Notes: generated by a model from the letters alone, not told the origin. 64,000 bases of DNA from Verrucomicrobiaceae bacterium UBA1938 (GCA_002336895.1 DDFC01000008.1:62001-126000), one strand, 5' to 3'; positions 24,775-33,875 are shown, counted from the first letter of the stretch. A program made the numbers and translations.

Positions 24775-25644
24775 CTATTCCTTCTGCAGCGCAGCCATGA
24801 TGATCTTCTCCGCATGCGTGATGGGCAGGGAGTAGTGGCCGTCGATGTCGGACCAGTGGGTTTCGGCCTGGGGGATGAGCTCGGAGATCTGGCGGGTGTA
24901 GGTCCAGGCGATGTTGCGGTCCTCTTTCCCGTGCCAGAAGCGGATGGGGAAATTGATCTGGCTGATTTCAAAGCCCCATTCGGTGAGGTAGATGTCTGCA
25001 TCCGCGATGACATTGCGCGGGCCGCGGTCCAGCGCGCCCAGGGTGGCGGCGCGCACCACGTCAAAGATGCCCGGCTGCAGCAGCACGCGGCGGTCCTCCG
25101 GGCCCAGCAGTTTCATGAGCCAGCGCAGCGGTGCCTTCTCGGGGCTGCCCCTGGCGGCCACGCCACCCAGGCGCAGCACCAGTCCCAGCAGCGTGGGGAA
25201 AAAGCGCCGCAGCTGGATCATGAAGCGGTAGAGCCAGAACATCTGGCGGTCCCCCAGAAACTTCAGCGGCGGCGCACCGCAGATGATCGTGGCGGAGAGC
25301 AGCCTCTTGGGCAGCTTCAGCGCCGTCAGCAGCACATAGGGGCCGCCGCCAGACCAGCCGATCACGTGGTAGTTGTCTGCGCCCACGTGCGCGGCCAGTT
25401 CGGTCAGCGTGGTGCTCCAGTCAAAGAGCGTGCGCCTGGGCTGAAAGTCTGAGAGGCCGATGCCCGGGCGGTCCGGGCAGATGAGGCGCATGCCGTGCTT
25501 TTTGGCAGGTTCATTAAAGAGGCTCCCCTGCACATGAGAGGAGGGCCACCCATGAAAGTAGAAGGCCACCTCCCCACGCGGATCCCCGTATTCGCTGTAG
25601 CCCAGCTTAAGGCCGTTGGAGAGGGTGAAAACGTGTTCTGACAT
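24775..25644 (-). CDS. Alpha/beta-hydrolase
   Basis: 289 residues, soluble. The oxyanion HGW motif (YFHGWPSS, about residue 30), nucleophile elbow GWSGGGPY (Ser about 98) and C-terminal acid/base positions (WHGKEDRNIAW, DGHYSLP) mark a complete catalytic triad of the proline-iminopeptidase/esterase-like branch. The substrate is unknown. Its last 133 codons, without the stop, are duplicated at 20621-21023, and the unrelated three-gene cassette lies between the copies. The ATG at 25644 follows no strong ribosome site. Confidence 0.9.
   Translation of the reverse strand: MSEHVFTLSNGLKLGYSEYGDPRGEVAFYFHGWPSSHVQGSLFNEPAKKHGMRLICPDRPGIGLSDFQPRRTLFDWSTTLTELAAHVGADNYHVIGWSGGGPYVLLTALKLPKRLLSATIICGAPPLKFLGDRQMFWLYRFMIQLRRFFPTLLGLVLRLGGVAARGSPEKAPLRWLMKLLGPEDRRVLLQPGIFDVVRAATLGALDRGPRNVIADADIYLTEWGFEISQINFPIRFWHGKEDRNIAWTYTRQISELIPQAETHWSDIDGHYSLPITHAEKIIMAALQKE
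24778..25180 (+). repeat. Right copy of the 403-bp direct repeat (inside the intact hydrolase gene)
   Basis: Identical orientation and length to 20621-21023. Recombination between the two would delete a 4,157-bp unit containing the whole three-gene cassette and leave an intact hydrolase gene, because this copy ends at the gene's stop codon. Confidence 0.95.
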
Positions 25645-25665
25645 GCGCGCTTCGAGTTAGTAGTG

Positions 25666-26514
25666 TCAGCACACTCCTTCAAGCGCCTTTTCGCCCAGCA
25701 GGGGATTGCACTCGGGCACGCGGTCGCGGCGCAGGCCAAACTGCGTCACCGCCTTTTCCTGCAGGTGCGCCACCGCCTCGTCCACGTCGTCCGTCCATTT
25801 GATGAGGTCCATGTCTTCGGGGCTGATGGTGGCGCCGCGCAGCATGTGCTCCATGAACTGGCGCATCTCCGGCCAGAAATCCGTGCCCATGATCACGATG
25901 GGGAAGCTCTTGATCTTGCGCGTCTGGATCAGCGTCAGCGCCTCAAACATCTCATCCATCGTGCCAAAGCCGCCGGGCATGATGATGAAGCCGTAGCTGT
26001 ACTTGATGAGCAGGGTCTTGCGCACAAAGAAATGGTCCATCGTCACCCACCGGTCCAGGTAGGGGTTGTGGCTTTGTTCAAAGGGAAGCCGGATGTTGCA
26101 GCCCACGCTGCGCCCACCAGCATCTTTTGCGCCACGATTCGCGGCTTCCATGATGCCCGGGCCGCCGCCGGTCATGACGGTGAAGCCCATGCGCGCCAGC
26201 GCCGCGCCCATGTCCCGCGCCAGCTTGTAGTAGGGGTGGTCTTCGGCAAAGCGTGCCGAGCCAAAGACGGTGATGCACGGCCCCACGAAATGCAGCGAGC
26301 GAAAGCCCAGCATGAAGTCCTTGGCCACGCTGAAGAGCAGCTGCAGATCCCGCAGGCGGCGGTTGGGGCCGCTGAGCAGCGCACGATCCACCAGCGTGCT
26401 GCAAAACTGCTCGTCGGCATGAATGTCTGCCACAGAGGATGGGGGAGGGGTGGGGGCGCCGGAGAGCGCGGTGCCAGGTTCGGGTTCCCGGTCGAGCAAG
26501 GTTGGAGCAGGCAT
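25666..26514 (-). CDS. LOG-family protein (TIGR00730-type nucleotide phosphoribohydrolase)
   Basis: 282 residues from the ATG at 26514; the open frame runs 44 residues further but that part is low-complexity. Rossmann-fold motifs GGGPGIMEAANRGAKDAGG (about residue 120) and PGGFGTMDEMFEAL (about 190) are the LOG signatures. Members cleave nucleoside 5'-monophosphates to base and ribose-5-phosphate (cytokinin-activating in plants); PpnN-type bacterial relatives act on purine nucleotides. Often misnamed lysine decarboxylase. It sits 21 bases after the hydrolase start on the same strand, so the two may be co-transcribed. Confidence 0.88.
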   Translation of the reverse strand: MPAPTLLDREPEPGTALSGAPTPPPSSVADIHADEQFCSTLVDRALLSGPNRRLRDLQLLFSVAKDFMLGFRSLHFVGPCITVFGSARFAEDHPYYKLARDMGAALARMGFTVMTGGGPGIMEAANRGAKDAGGRSVGCNIRLPFEQSHNPYLDRWVTMDHFFVRKTLLIKYSYGFIIMPGGFGTMDEMFEALTLIQTRKIKSFPIVIMGTDFWPEMRQFMEHMLRGATISPEDMDLIKWTDDVDEAVAHLQEKAVTQFGLRRDRVPECNPLLGEKALEGVC

Positions 26515-26713
26515 GGCTGGTGGTTGGGGGGATGGTTGAGTGACTATGTCTCTTGGAAGCGCGCGACGCGCGTTTTGTTCATGCTCATGTGAATTTTTAT
26601 TACGAGATACGAAACAAATTTCCGGCATGCCCGGGGCATGGCGCACGTAGGCGCGGGCTGCGGCGGCTGCCTGTCCCGTGTTGTTTTTTGGCCGGAGGTG
26701 TTTCCGCAGCTTC

Positions 26714-28567
26714 TCAGGGCACGGCTTTGCTGTTCACGACGCTTTCGTAGCAGCGCTGCTCCTCAGGCAGCATGTTTGCCTGTGGCTTGATGTCTTTGAT
26801 GACGCCCATGGCCTGATCATGAAAGCCGCTGCTGTTGGCGATGGCTGCAAACACGGCCTGCTGACCTTGGGAGAGCAGGTTCAGGTCAATGTATTGCAGG
26901 TTTTGCAGAGCCTGCTGGTTGTCACGCAGCCTCCATCTGGCCAGTGCCACAATGAGCTTGCGCTGGCTGTCGCTGGGCTGGGTTTTCAGCAGATTGGAGG
27001 CGTTGCGCAGGGCCAGTTCGATGTTCCGCCCGGCCAGCGCGTGCACGTAGAGCTGTGTTTCGGCAAAGGTGGAGTCATCCGGCCAGCGCACCATGGCATC
27101 CTGGCAGGCCTGGAGGAGGGATTCGGTGTCGCGGTTGGACTGGCAGGACTTGATCAGGCCGGCAAAAGCTTCACGCTCGATGCGTGGTGGCGCCGAGGCC
27201 CGGCGCGCCGCCTTGATGGCCTGGCGGTACGCCTCCTCGGCGATGTCAAAGTGCCCGCGGTCTTCGCCATACTTGGCCACCTGCAGCAGGGCAGGGTAGC
27301 GGCCGTTGACCTGGGCGGCGTCCTTGGCGGCGATGAGCTTGGCGCGGAGTTCTTCAGACGGGCGTTTCAGGATGTAGGACAGGTGGGCGCGAAACATCGC
27401 CATCGTGGCCGCGTCCAGCACATTGGCCACCTTGGGGTCTTCCACCAGGCGCTCCACATCCCGGTAGCGCTGCAGCATGGTCAGGGCGTTGAGGTAGTTT
27501 TCCAGCAGGCCCTGGTGCGTCTTGGCATCTTCCTCCGGCAGCACGGTCAGCACCTGGCGGAATTCGCCCTCCTCGACCAGCCAGCGGATGAAAGGCAGGA
27601 GCTGGTCGCGCTTTTTCTGCTGGTATTTGATCGTGGCGGCCATCACGATCTCCTTTTTGAGCCGCGGGTTGAGCTGCACTTCGCGCTTGAGGGCCGTCAC
27701 ATAGTGGCGGTCGTCCCCCTTGGGGTGGTTTTTCAGGCGCTCGATCAGGCGTGTGGTGTCCTCGGGGGTCAGAGAGGGCAGGCTGTTGATGAGTTCGAGG
27801 GCCTGCAGGCCCAGGGCGTCGTCCTGTGCGGCCAGTTTCCAGAGCGTTTCCATACCCTGGCTTTTTTCGGCGGGGTTTTCAGAGGCCACCTGCAGCTTGG
27901 CCAGGCGCAGCGCGCCGTCTTTGTCATCGGGGTGGGATTCCGTGTAGCTGCGCATCGCGGCCAGCAGGGGCCTGTTCTGGTCGCGGCTGCCCCACACTTC
28001 CTCGGCCAGCTTCATCAGGCTGTCGCTCGGCTGCTCGGTGCGCATGAGCTTGTCCAGCGCCAGGGCCGCCTCTTTGGGCTTTCCAAGGTTCAGGAGGCAT
28101 TTGACGTGCGTCTGCTCGTCTGCGGAGGTCAGCGCCCCCATGTCCTTGAGCTTGGTGTAAAAGTACAGCGCTGTCTCGCGCTTCATGAGCGTGAAATACT
28201 CAAAGTTGAGCCGGATGGCCTCTTCGCTTTCCGGGGCGTTGATGTAGGCCTCCTGCGCTTTCATCACCGCGTTCACCACCTGGCCGTTTTCCGCCATCTG
28301 CCGGGCCTCTTTCACCATGCTCTGCGCGCGCATGTTCTTGTACTTTTTCCGCATCGGGCGTGCAAACGTGACCCCCAGCGCCAGCAGCCCCAGGCAGAGG
28401 ATGACGATCACCCCCGCCGCCACGTAGCGTGCCAGCGGCGACTGCCGGTCCCGGTGTGCCACCGTGGGTGGCACCAGCCACTCCCAGGCCGCGATGAAGG
28501 GCCGCCACAAAACAAAAGGTTTCTGGCTGAGATCCTTCGTGGGATCGATGTTCTGGTTCCAAAGCAT
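26714..28567 (-). CDS. Membrane-anchored helical-repeat (TPR-like) protein
   Basis: 617 residues from the ATG at 28567, chosen because MLWNQNIDPTKDLSQKP begins a sensible N-terminus. One transmembrane helix lies at about residues 48-69 (YVAAGVIVILCLGLLALGV), flanked by basic residues. The remaining 540 residues are degenerate TPR/Sel1-like helical hairpins (ENGQVVNAVMKAQEAYINAP, FDIAEEAYRQAIKAARR, QPSDSQRKLIVALARWRL). Function unknown; probably an inner-membrane scaffold. It is transcribed divergently from the ABC cluster that starts 249 bases away. Confidence 0.8.
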   Translation of the reverse strand: MLWNQNIDPTKDLSQKPFVLWRPFIAAWEWLVPPTVAHRDRQSPLARYVAAGVIVILCLGLLALGVTFARPMRKKYKNMRAQSMVKEARQMAENGQVVNAVMKAQEAYINAPESEEAIRLNFEYFTLMKRETALYFYTKLKDMGALTSADEQTHVKCLLNLGKPKEAALALDKLMRTEQPSDSLMKLAEEVWGSRDQNRPLLAAMRSYTESHPDDKDGALRLAKLQVASENPAEKSQGMETLWKLAAQDDALGLQALELINSLPSLTPEDTTRLIERLKNHPKGDDRHYVTALKREVQLNPRLKKEIVMAATIKYQQKKRDQLLPFIRWLVEEGEFRQVLTVLPEEDAKTHQGLLENYLNALTMLQRYRDVERLVEDPKVANVLDAATMAMFRAHLSYILKRPSEELRAKLIAAKDAAQVNGRYPALLQVAKYGEDRGHFDIAEEAYRQAIKAARRASAPPRIEREAFAGLIKSCQSNRDTESLLQACQDAMVRWPDDSTFAETQLYVHALAGRNIELALRNASNLLKTQPSDSQRKLIVALARWRLRDNQQALQNLQYIDLNLLSQGQQAVFAAIANSSGFHDQAMGVIKDIKPQANMLPEEQRCYESVVNSKAVP

Positions 28568-28693
28568 GATTTTTTTTCGGTCCGGGGGCGCAGATTGTAG
28601 GTGTTCCGCAGGCGGCGTCACGTTGAAAATTTTTCCCGGGCAGGATTGTCACCCCAGGTTTTTCATCACAGGCATCAGCCCTCTAAAATTCAG

Positions 28694-28721
28694 TTGAAAA
28701 GATTGCCTTACCTCCTAAAAC
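28694..28721 (+). promoter_or_regulatory. Possible promoter of the ABC cluster
   Basis: TTGAAA (28694-28699), 16 bases, TAAAAC (28716-28721), in the divergent gap about 95 bases ahead of the ATPase gene. Partial consensus matches only. Confidence 0.35.
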
Positions 28722-28816
28722 AGCCCACCGCGATTGAACGTCCGGAAGGTGCGAACAACCAGTAGCGCGCCTCCGTGCCGCTTCTGAGCCCCCCCCAACC
28801 AACTGCCCTCGACGTT

Positions 28817-29557
28817 ATGATCCAAGTCAAGAACCTCATCAAAGTGTTCGGCACCAAAGTGGCTGTCGATGATGTCTCCTTCTCCGTGGAAAAAGGCGAA
28901 GTCCTAGGCTTCCTGGGGCCCAATGGCGCCGGCAAGTCCACCACCATGCGAATGGTCACCGGCTACTTCAAGCCCACCAGCGGCAGCGTGCAGCTCTGCG
29001 GTGTGGACATGATCGAGGAGCCGGAGCTGGCCAAGCAGCGCCTCGGCTACCTCCCGGAAAACGCCCCCCTTTATTCTGACATGACGGTGGCCAGCTTCCT
29101 CGGCTTCTGCGCCGAGCTGCGCGGCATCCACGGCGCGGCGCGCACCAAGGCCATCGACCGCGTGCTCGACCTCTGCTTCCTCGACAATGTGCGCAACCAG
29201 AGCGTGGACACCCTTTCCAAAGGCTACCGCCACCGCACCTGCTTTGCCCAGAGCATCATTCATGATCCCGATGTGCTCATCCTCGACGAGCCCACCGACG
29301 GCCTGGATCCCAACCAGAAGCATGAAGTGCGCGGCATGATCAAGCGCATGGGCCGTGACAAAGCCATCATCTTCTCCACCCACATCCTGGAGGAGGTGGA
29401 GGCCGCCTGCTCCCGCGCCATCATCATTGATCGCGGCAAGATCGTCGCAGACGGCACGCCGGAGAGCCTCAAGAAGCTGGTGCCCGGCGCCGCCTCGCTT
29501 GACGAAGTCTTCCGCAGCATCACCAAACCCGACACCGTGCAGAAAAAAGCCGCATGA
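28817..29557 (+). CDS. ABC transporter ATP-binding protein, GldA-like
   Basis: 246 residues from the ATG at 28817 (MIQVKNLIKVFGTKVAVDDV); an upstream in-frame start would add 14 unlikely residues. Walker A GPNGAGKST (about 38-46), signature LSKGYRHR, Walker B VLILDEPTDGLDPNQ and the H-loop STH are all present. It belongs to the ABC-2 export group, closest in style to GldA of the gliding-type GldAFG complex. The permease, GldG-like and DUF4340 genes follow at short intervals, so the four form an operon. Confidence 0.93.
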   Translation: MIQVKNLIKVFGTKVAVDDVSFSVEKGEVLGFLGPNGAGKSTTMRMVTGYFKPTSGSVQLCGVDMIEEPELAKQRLGYLPENAPLYSDMTVASFLGFCAELRGIHGAARTKAIDRVLDLCFLDNVRNQSVDTLSKGYRHRTCFAQSIIHDPDVLILDEPTDGLDPNQKHEVRGMIKRMGRDKAIIFSTHILEEVEAACSRAIIIDRGKIVADGTPESLKKLVPGAASLDEVFRSITKPDTVQKKAA

Positions 29558-29615
29558 TCCCGGCTCTCTGACCAACCTGTTTTTTTTCATCCGATTCCGC
29601 CCCCCCTACCATCAC

Positions 29616-30374
29616 ATGAGCAACCGAGATATCCAAAACACACTGGCCGTCTTCAAGCGGGAGTTCCTTGGCTACTTCAATTCTCCCGTCTTTTACGTCA
29701 TTGTCGTCATCTTCCTGCTGGCTGCCAATGGCTTCACCTTCTTCGTCTCCAACATCCTGGACTTTGATGATGTGTCCCTCTCCGCGCGCTTCTTTGTCTG
29801 GCATCCGTGGATCTACACCGTGCTGGCCCCTGCCGTGGGCATGCGCCTCTGGTCTGAGGAGCACCGCCTGGGCACCATCGAGCTGCTCATGACCATGCCC
29901 GTCTCCCCCTGGCAGGCCATCATGGGCAAGTTCTTTGCCGCAGCGGGCGTCTGGCTCATCGCCCTGGTGCTCACCCTGCCCATCGTCATCACCATGGGAG
30001 TGCTGGGAGATCCGGACAGCGGCCCCGTCATCAGCGGCTATGTGGCCAGCTACCTCTACGCCATGGCCTGCCTGGCCCTGACCTCCGCCGTCAGCGCCTT
30101 CACCCGCAGCCAGGTCGTCTGCTTCATCATCAGCGTTTTCTTCTGCCTGTGCATCGGCATGATCGGATTCCCCAGCCTGACCCACACCGTGGTCAATGCC
30201 GTGCCCTCCGGCATGGAGTCCATCGTGCGCTTCATCTGCTACTTCAGCTTCATGGACCACTTCTTTGAGCTGACCAAGGGCATCTTTGTCCTCAAGGACA
30301 TCCTCTACTTTGTCTCCGTCATCATCGTCTCCCTGCTGCTGACGGATTTCGGCCTCCGCTCCAAGCGCGCGTAA
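29616..30374 (+). CDS. ABC-2 type permease, GldF-like
   Basis: 252 residues from the ATG at 29616; the open frame extends back over the ATPase gene. It has six hydrophobic segments (VFYVIVVIFLLAANGFTFFV, WLIALVLTLPIVITMGVL, VVCFIISVFFCLCIGMIGF, DILYFVSVIIVSLLLTDFG among them) and the family motif LRLWSEEHRLGTIELLMTMP-like (here MRLWSEEHRLGTIELLMTMP). Forms the membrane channel for the preceding ATPase. The exported substrate is unknown in this phylum. Confidence 0.92.
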   Translation: MSNRDIQNTLAVFKREFLGYFNSPVFYVIVVIFLLAANGFTFFVSNILDFDDVSLSARFFVWHPWIYTVLAPAVGMRLWSEEHRLGTIELLMTMPVSPWQAIMGKFFAAAGVWLIALVLTLPIVITMGVLGDPDSGPVISGYVASYLYAMACLALTSAVSAFTRSQVVCFIISVFFCLCIGMIGFPSLTHTVVNAVPSGMESIVRFICYFSFMDHFFELTKGIFVLKDILYFVSVIIVSLLLTDFGLRSKRA

Positions 30375-30440
30375 GGCATCCCCTGAAGAGCCATCTCTGC
30401 CGTTTCTTCCTTTTCACATCCTCTTTTTTCAGACCAAACC

Positions 30441-32390
30441 ATGAGTGCTTCCAACAAGTCAGCTTCCGCAGGCATCGTCGCATTGCTGGTCGTTGCCATC
30501 ATCATCGCCCTCAACTTCCTTATCGGCGGTGTCGGCTACGGCAATCTCCGCCTCGACCTCACCGAGGACGGCCTCTACACCCTTTCTCAGGGCACCAAGA
30601 ACATCATCAGCCACATCAATGCTGACGAGCCGGTGACCATCAAGTTCTACGCCACCAATGAGGACCGCGTCATGCCCAACATCCTCAAGCCGCATGCCCG
30701 CTCCATCGAGGATCTGCTGCTGGAGTATGAAAAGCAGAGCGGAGGCAATCTGACGCTGGAGGTCATCCACCCCAATCCGGACACCGATGAGGAGGAAAAG
30801 GCCAAGGACGACGACATGCGCCCTCTGCAGGTGAACCAGCAGGGGGACCATATCTACCTCGGCCTCTCCGTCCAGTGCCTGGACCGCAAGGAGGTGCTGC
30901 CCTTCCTCAATCCGGAAGACGCCACCGCCTTTGAGTATGACGTCTCCCGCGCCATCGCCAAGGTCATCAAGCCCAAGAAGACCATCATCGGCGTCATGAG
31001 CGCCATGCCCGTGGGCGGCGTGCCCTCCATGCCCTTCCAGCAGCAGCGCGGCCCGGAGGCCTGGGCCATCATCCAGCAGCTCAGGGCCGACTACGAAGTG
31101 CGGGATGTGTCCCTCACCATCGACAAGATCGACACGGACATCACCGTCCTCCTCGTCATCCACCCCGCCTCCATCAGCCAGAAGAGCCAGTTTGCCATTG
31201 ATCAGTACCTCCTCTCCGGCGGCCATGTCATCGCCTTTGTGGACCCGCACAGCCTCCTGGCCCAGGCGATGAGCAGCCAGCCCAACCCCATGACCGGCCA
31301 GCCCGGCAACATGATCAACACCTCCTCCGACCTGCCGGACCTCTTCAAGGCCTGGGGCCTCAGCTACCAGAACGAGATGATCGTGGCGGACATGAACTAC
31401 CGCGGCGTCTTCCAGGGCCGCCCCAACCCCACCGCCCTGCAGATCCCCGCCAAGTCCATCAACCAGGACGAGCGCGTCACCTCCGGCCTGCAGTCCTTCA
31501 CCCTCATCAATGCCGGCGCCCTCAGCGTGGAGTCCAAGGACGGGCTCAAAGTTTCCACCCTCATCTCCAGCTCCGAGGCCTCCGACCTCATCGACAAAGA
31601 GGCTGCCGAAAAGCTGCGCCGCGAGCCGATGGTCAACTTCCGCCCCAGCGGCAAAAAGCAGATCCTCGGCGTTCACATCACCGGCAAGTTCAAGACGGCC
31701 TTCCCCAATGGCAAGCCTGCCGATCCTGCACCCAAGGAGGGTGGCGGCGCCCAGCAGGATGCCACCGCACCCGCCGCTGCCGCCGCGCCTGCCGCCGACA
31801 AGGGCAAAAAGGACGACTCCCTCAAGGAATCCAAAAACAGCGACAGCAACGTCCTCGTCTTCACAGATGCAGACATGCTCTACGACGCCTTCTGCCTGCG
31901 CCAGGGAGACCTGGGGGTGGGCCTGATCACCAACGGCGGCAACCTCCCCATGGTGCTCAATGCCGTGGAGCTCTTTGCCGGTGGCGGAGACCTCATCCAG
32001 GTGCGCAACCGCAAGGCCCCCGTGCGCCCCTTCACCCTCTTCAAGGAGATGCGCGAGACCGTGGAGGAGAAGTACCGCCCGCAGCTCGTGAAGCTGGAGA
32101 AGGAGCGCCAGGAGCTCGCCGACAAGCTCAGCAAGGCACGCCCCCAGATCGACCTCAAGAAAGGCACCCTCATCGTGGATCAGGGAACCATGAACAACAT
32201 CAAGGAGATGGAGGCAAACTCCAAGAAGATCGACAAGCAGGTGCGCGAGATCCGCAAGGAGATGAACAAGGAGGACGAATTCACCAAGACCCTGATCAAG
32301 ATCGGCAACGTCTTCATGGTGCCCCTCATCGTGGGCGTCGTGGGGCTCCTCCTCGCCATGCAGCGCCGTGTGCGCACCGCCGCCGCCTGA
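30441..32390 (+). CDS. GldG-like auxiliary ABC component (ABC_transp_aux)
   Basis: 649 residues. An N-terminal transmembrane helix (IVALLVVAIIIALNFLIGG) and a C-terminal one (VFMVPLIVGVVGLLLAM) bracket a large periplasmic region. LRLDLTEDGLYTLSQGTKNI just after the first helix is the signature of GldG-type proteins (PF09822). Around residues 430-460 there is an Ala/Pro/Lys-rich linker, and near the C-terminus a coiled coil (RPQLVKLEKERQELADKLSK, IKEMEANSKKIDKQVREIRK). GldG acts with GldA/GldF in Bacteroidetes gliding; in Verrucomicrobia the role is unproven. Confidence 0.9.
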   Translation: MSASNKSASAGIVALLVVAIIIALNFLIGGVGYGNLRLDLTEDGLYTLSQGTKNIISHINADEPVTIKFYATNEDRVMPNILKPHARSIEDLLLEYEKQSGGNLTLEVIHPNPDTDEEEKAKDDDMRPLQVNQQGDHIYLGLSVQCLDRKEVLPFLNPEDATAFEYDVSRAIAKVIKPKKTIIGVMSAMPVGGVPSMPFQQQRGPEAWAIIQQLRADYEVRDVSLTIDKIDTDITVLLVIHPASISQKSQFAIDQYLLSGGHVIAFVDPHSLLAQAMSSQPNPMTGQPGNMINTSSDLPDLFKAWGLSYQNEMIVADMNYRGVFQGRPNPTALQIPAKSINQDERVTSGLQSFTLINAGALSVESKDGLKVSTLISSSEASDLIDKEAAEKLRREPMVNFRPSGKKQILGVHITGKFKTAFPNGKPADPAPKEGGGAQQDATAPAAAAAPAADKGKKDDSLKESKNSDSNVLVFTDADMLYDAFCLRQGDLGVGLITNGGNLPMVLNAVELFAGGGDLIQVRNRKAPVRPFTLFKEMRETVEEKYRPQLVKLEKERQELADKLSKARPQIDLKKGTLIVDQGTMNNIKEMEANSKKIDKQVREIRKEMNKEDEFTKTLIKIGNVFMVPLIVGVVGLLLAMQRRVRTAAA

Positions 32391-32444
32391 TTTGACACAC
32401 CCCACCCACGCATTTCCGAACCCCATTTCATCCGCCGTCACGCC

Positions 32445-33875
32445 ATGAAGAAGATCTCCATCCTTCTGATTGCCCTCTTTGCCATCCTGGGCTTTGCCTG
32501 GTATCAGGGCAATCAGCGCAAATCCCGCCTCAACCGCACCCTCTCCACCGTCAAGCTGCGGGAGCTGCTCTTTCCTGACTTTGATGTCAACGGCATCAAA
32601 AAGATCCGCATCAAGGAGGACAAGTCAGAGACCACCCTCGTCGTCCAGAATGACACCTGGGTCGTGCAGGAGCGCAGCGGCTTCCCCATCGACAAGGAGA
32701 AGCTCCAGACCGCCCTGCTCAGCCTCCAGTATGAAAAGATCAAGGCAGGCCGCCGCATCGGCAAGGACTCCCTGGGCAAGATCGGCCTGAACACGCCGGA
32801 CGCCGGCTACGGTGCAGGCACCCTCGTGGAGCTCTTTGACGACAAGGGCGGGCTCAAGCACACCCTCGTCCTCGGCGGCAAAGTCACCAGCTCCGGCGGC
32901 AGCTCCAATGAGCAGCTCAACATGTTCGGCGGCGGCTCCGGCAACCGCTTTGTGCGCGTGGTCGGGGAGGACACTGTCTGGGAGATCGGCGAGCAGCTTC
33001 CTGACCTCGTCAGCAAGCCGGAAGCCTGGCTCTCCAAGGCCTTCATCGACGTGCAGAAGATCAAGTCGGTGGAAGTGACCTTTGCCAAGGCGGAAGACTC
33101 CTGGAAGGCCACCCGCACGGATGAAAACGCCGACTTCATGCTCACAGACGCCAAGGCGGGGGAAAAGCTGGATCCGGGCAAGGCCTCCCTCGGTGCGCTC
33201 TTTTCCAGCGCCACCTTCAATGATGTGCTGCCCAAGGACAAGGCGGCTGGCGTCATGAAAGACGCGGTCAAAATCAAGATCTCCACCTTCCAGGGCTTCA
33301 CCTATGACTTCCAGACGGCGAAGGAAGCCGCCCAGCCCGGCAGCGGTGCAGACAAGTACTACCTCACCGTCAGTGTCAGCGCGGACCTGCCCAAGGAGCG
33401 CGCCGCCGCCAAGGATGAAAAGCCCGAGGACAAGAAGAGCAAGGACGAGGCCTTTGCCGCAGAGAAGAAGGCCTTGCAGGAAAAGCTGGCCGCCGAGCAG
33501 AAAGCCACGGCAGGATGGACCTTTGATGTGAGCGAGTACTCAGTCAGCAGCCTCCTCAAAAAGCGCTCCGAGATCCTGGCTCCGCCGGAAAAGAGCAGCG
33601 CTCCAGCCCCCGGAGCCCCTGGCACCAACCCCCTGCCGGACGTGAAGAAAATGCTGCCCGGCATCATCCCCGGCAGCGTGCCGCCCGCAGGCTCTCCGCC
33701 TCCCGTCTCCGTCACCACGCCGCCGGTCTCCCTCACCACACCGCCCACGCAGCTGCCCCAGCCCCCCAAGGTGGAGCTCAAGCCCGCTCCCGCCCCAGAC
33801 GCCAGCCCCGTGCCCGGCGTCAAGCCCGCCGCAGAGCCTGCGCCTGCCAAGCCCGCTGCTGAACCTGCCAAATAA
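32445..33875 (+). CDS. DUF4340 domain protein of the GldAFG-like cluster
   Basis: 476 residues. It has an N-terminal membrane anchor (ISILLIALFAILGFAWY), then a repeated beta-rich domain (LRELLFPDFDVNGIKKIRI, TLVVQNDTWVVQERSGFPID, KIGLNTPDAGYGAGTLVELF) typical of DUF4340 (PF14238). The last 90 residues are a Pro-rich tail (SVPPAGSPPPVSVTTPPVS), perhaps spanning peptidoglycan. It follows the GldG-like gene by 54 bases and ends the operon before a strong terminator. DUF4340 next to GldG-like genes is a common pairing; function unknown. Confidence 0.88.
   Translation: MKKISILLIALFAILGFAWYQGNQRKSRLNRTLSTVKLRELLFPDFDVNGIKKIRIKEDKSETTLVVQNDTWVVQERSGFPIDKEKLQTALLSLQYEKIKAGRRIGKDSLGKIGLNTPDAGYGAGTLVELFDDKGGLKHTLVLGGKVTSSGGSSNEQLNMFGGGSGNRFVRVVGEDTVWEIGEQLPDLVSKPEAWLSKAFIDVQKIKSVEVTFAKAEDSWKATRTDENADFMLTDAKAGEKLDPGKASLGALFSSATFNDVLPKDKAAGVMKDAVKIKISTFQGFTYDFQTAKEAAQPGSGADKYYLTVSVSADLPKERAAAKDEKPEDKKSKDEAFAAEKKALQEKLAAEQKATAGWTFDVSEYSVSSLLKKRSEILAPPEKSSAPAPGAPGTNPLPDVKKMLPGIIPGSVPPAGSPPPVSVTTPPVSLTTPPTQLPQPPKVELKPAPAPDASPVPGVKPAAEPAPAKPAAEPAK

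Noticed and set aside
26678..28600. 640-codon plus-strand frame opposite the helical-repeat protein
   Set aside because: Composition typical of a shadow frame (His, Gln, Gly, Arg); the minus-strand frame has a signal-anchor and repeats.
30459..32441. 660-codon minus-strand frame opposite the GldG-like gene
   Set aside because: Asp/Gly/His-rich, with no motifs; the plus strand carries a clear family protein.
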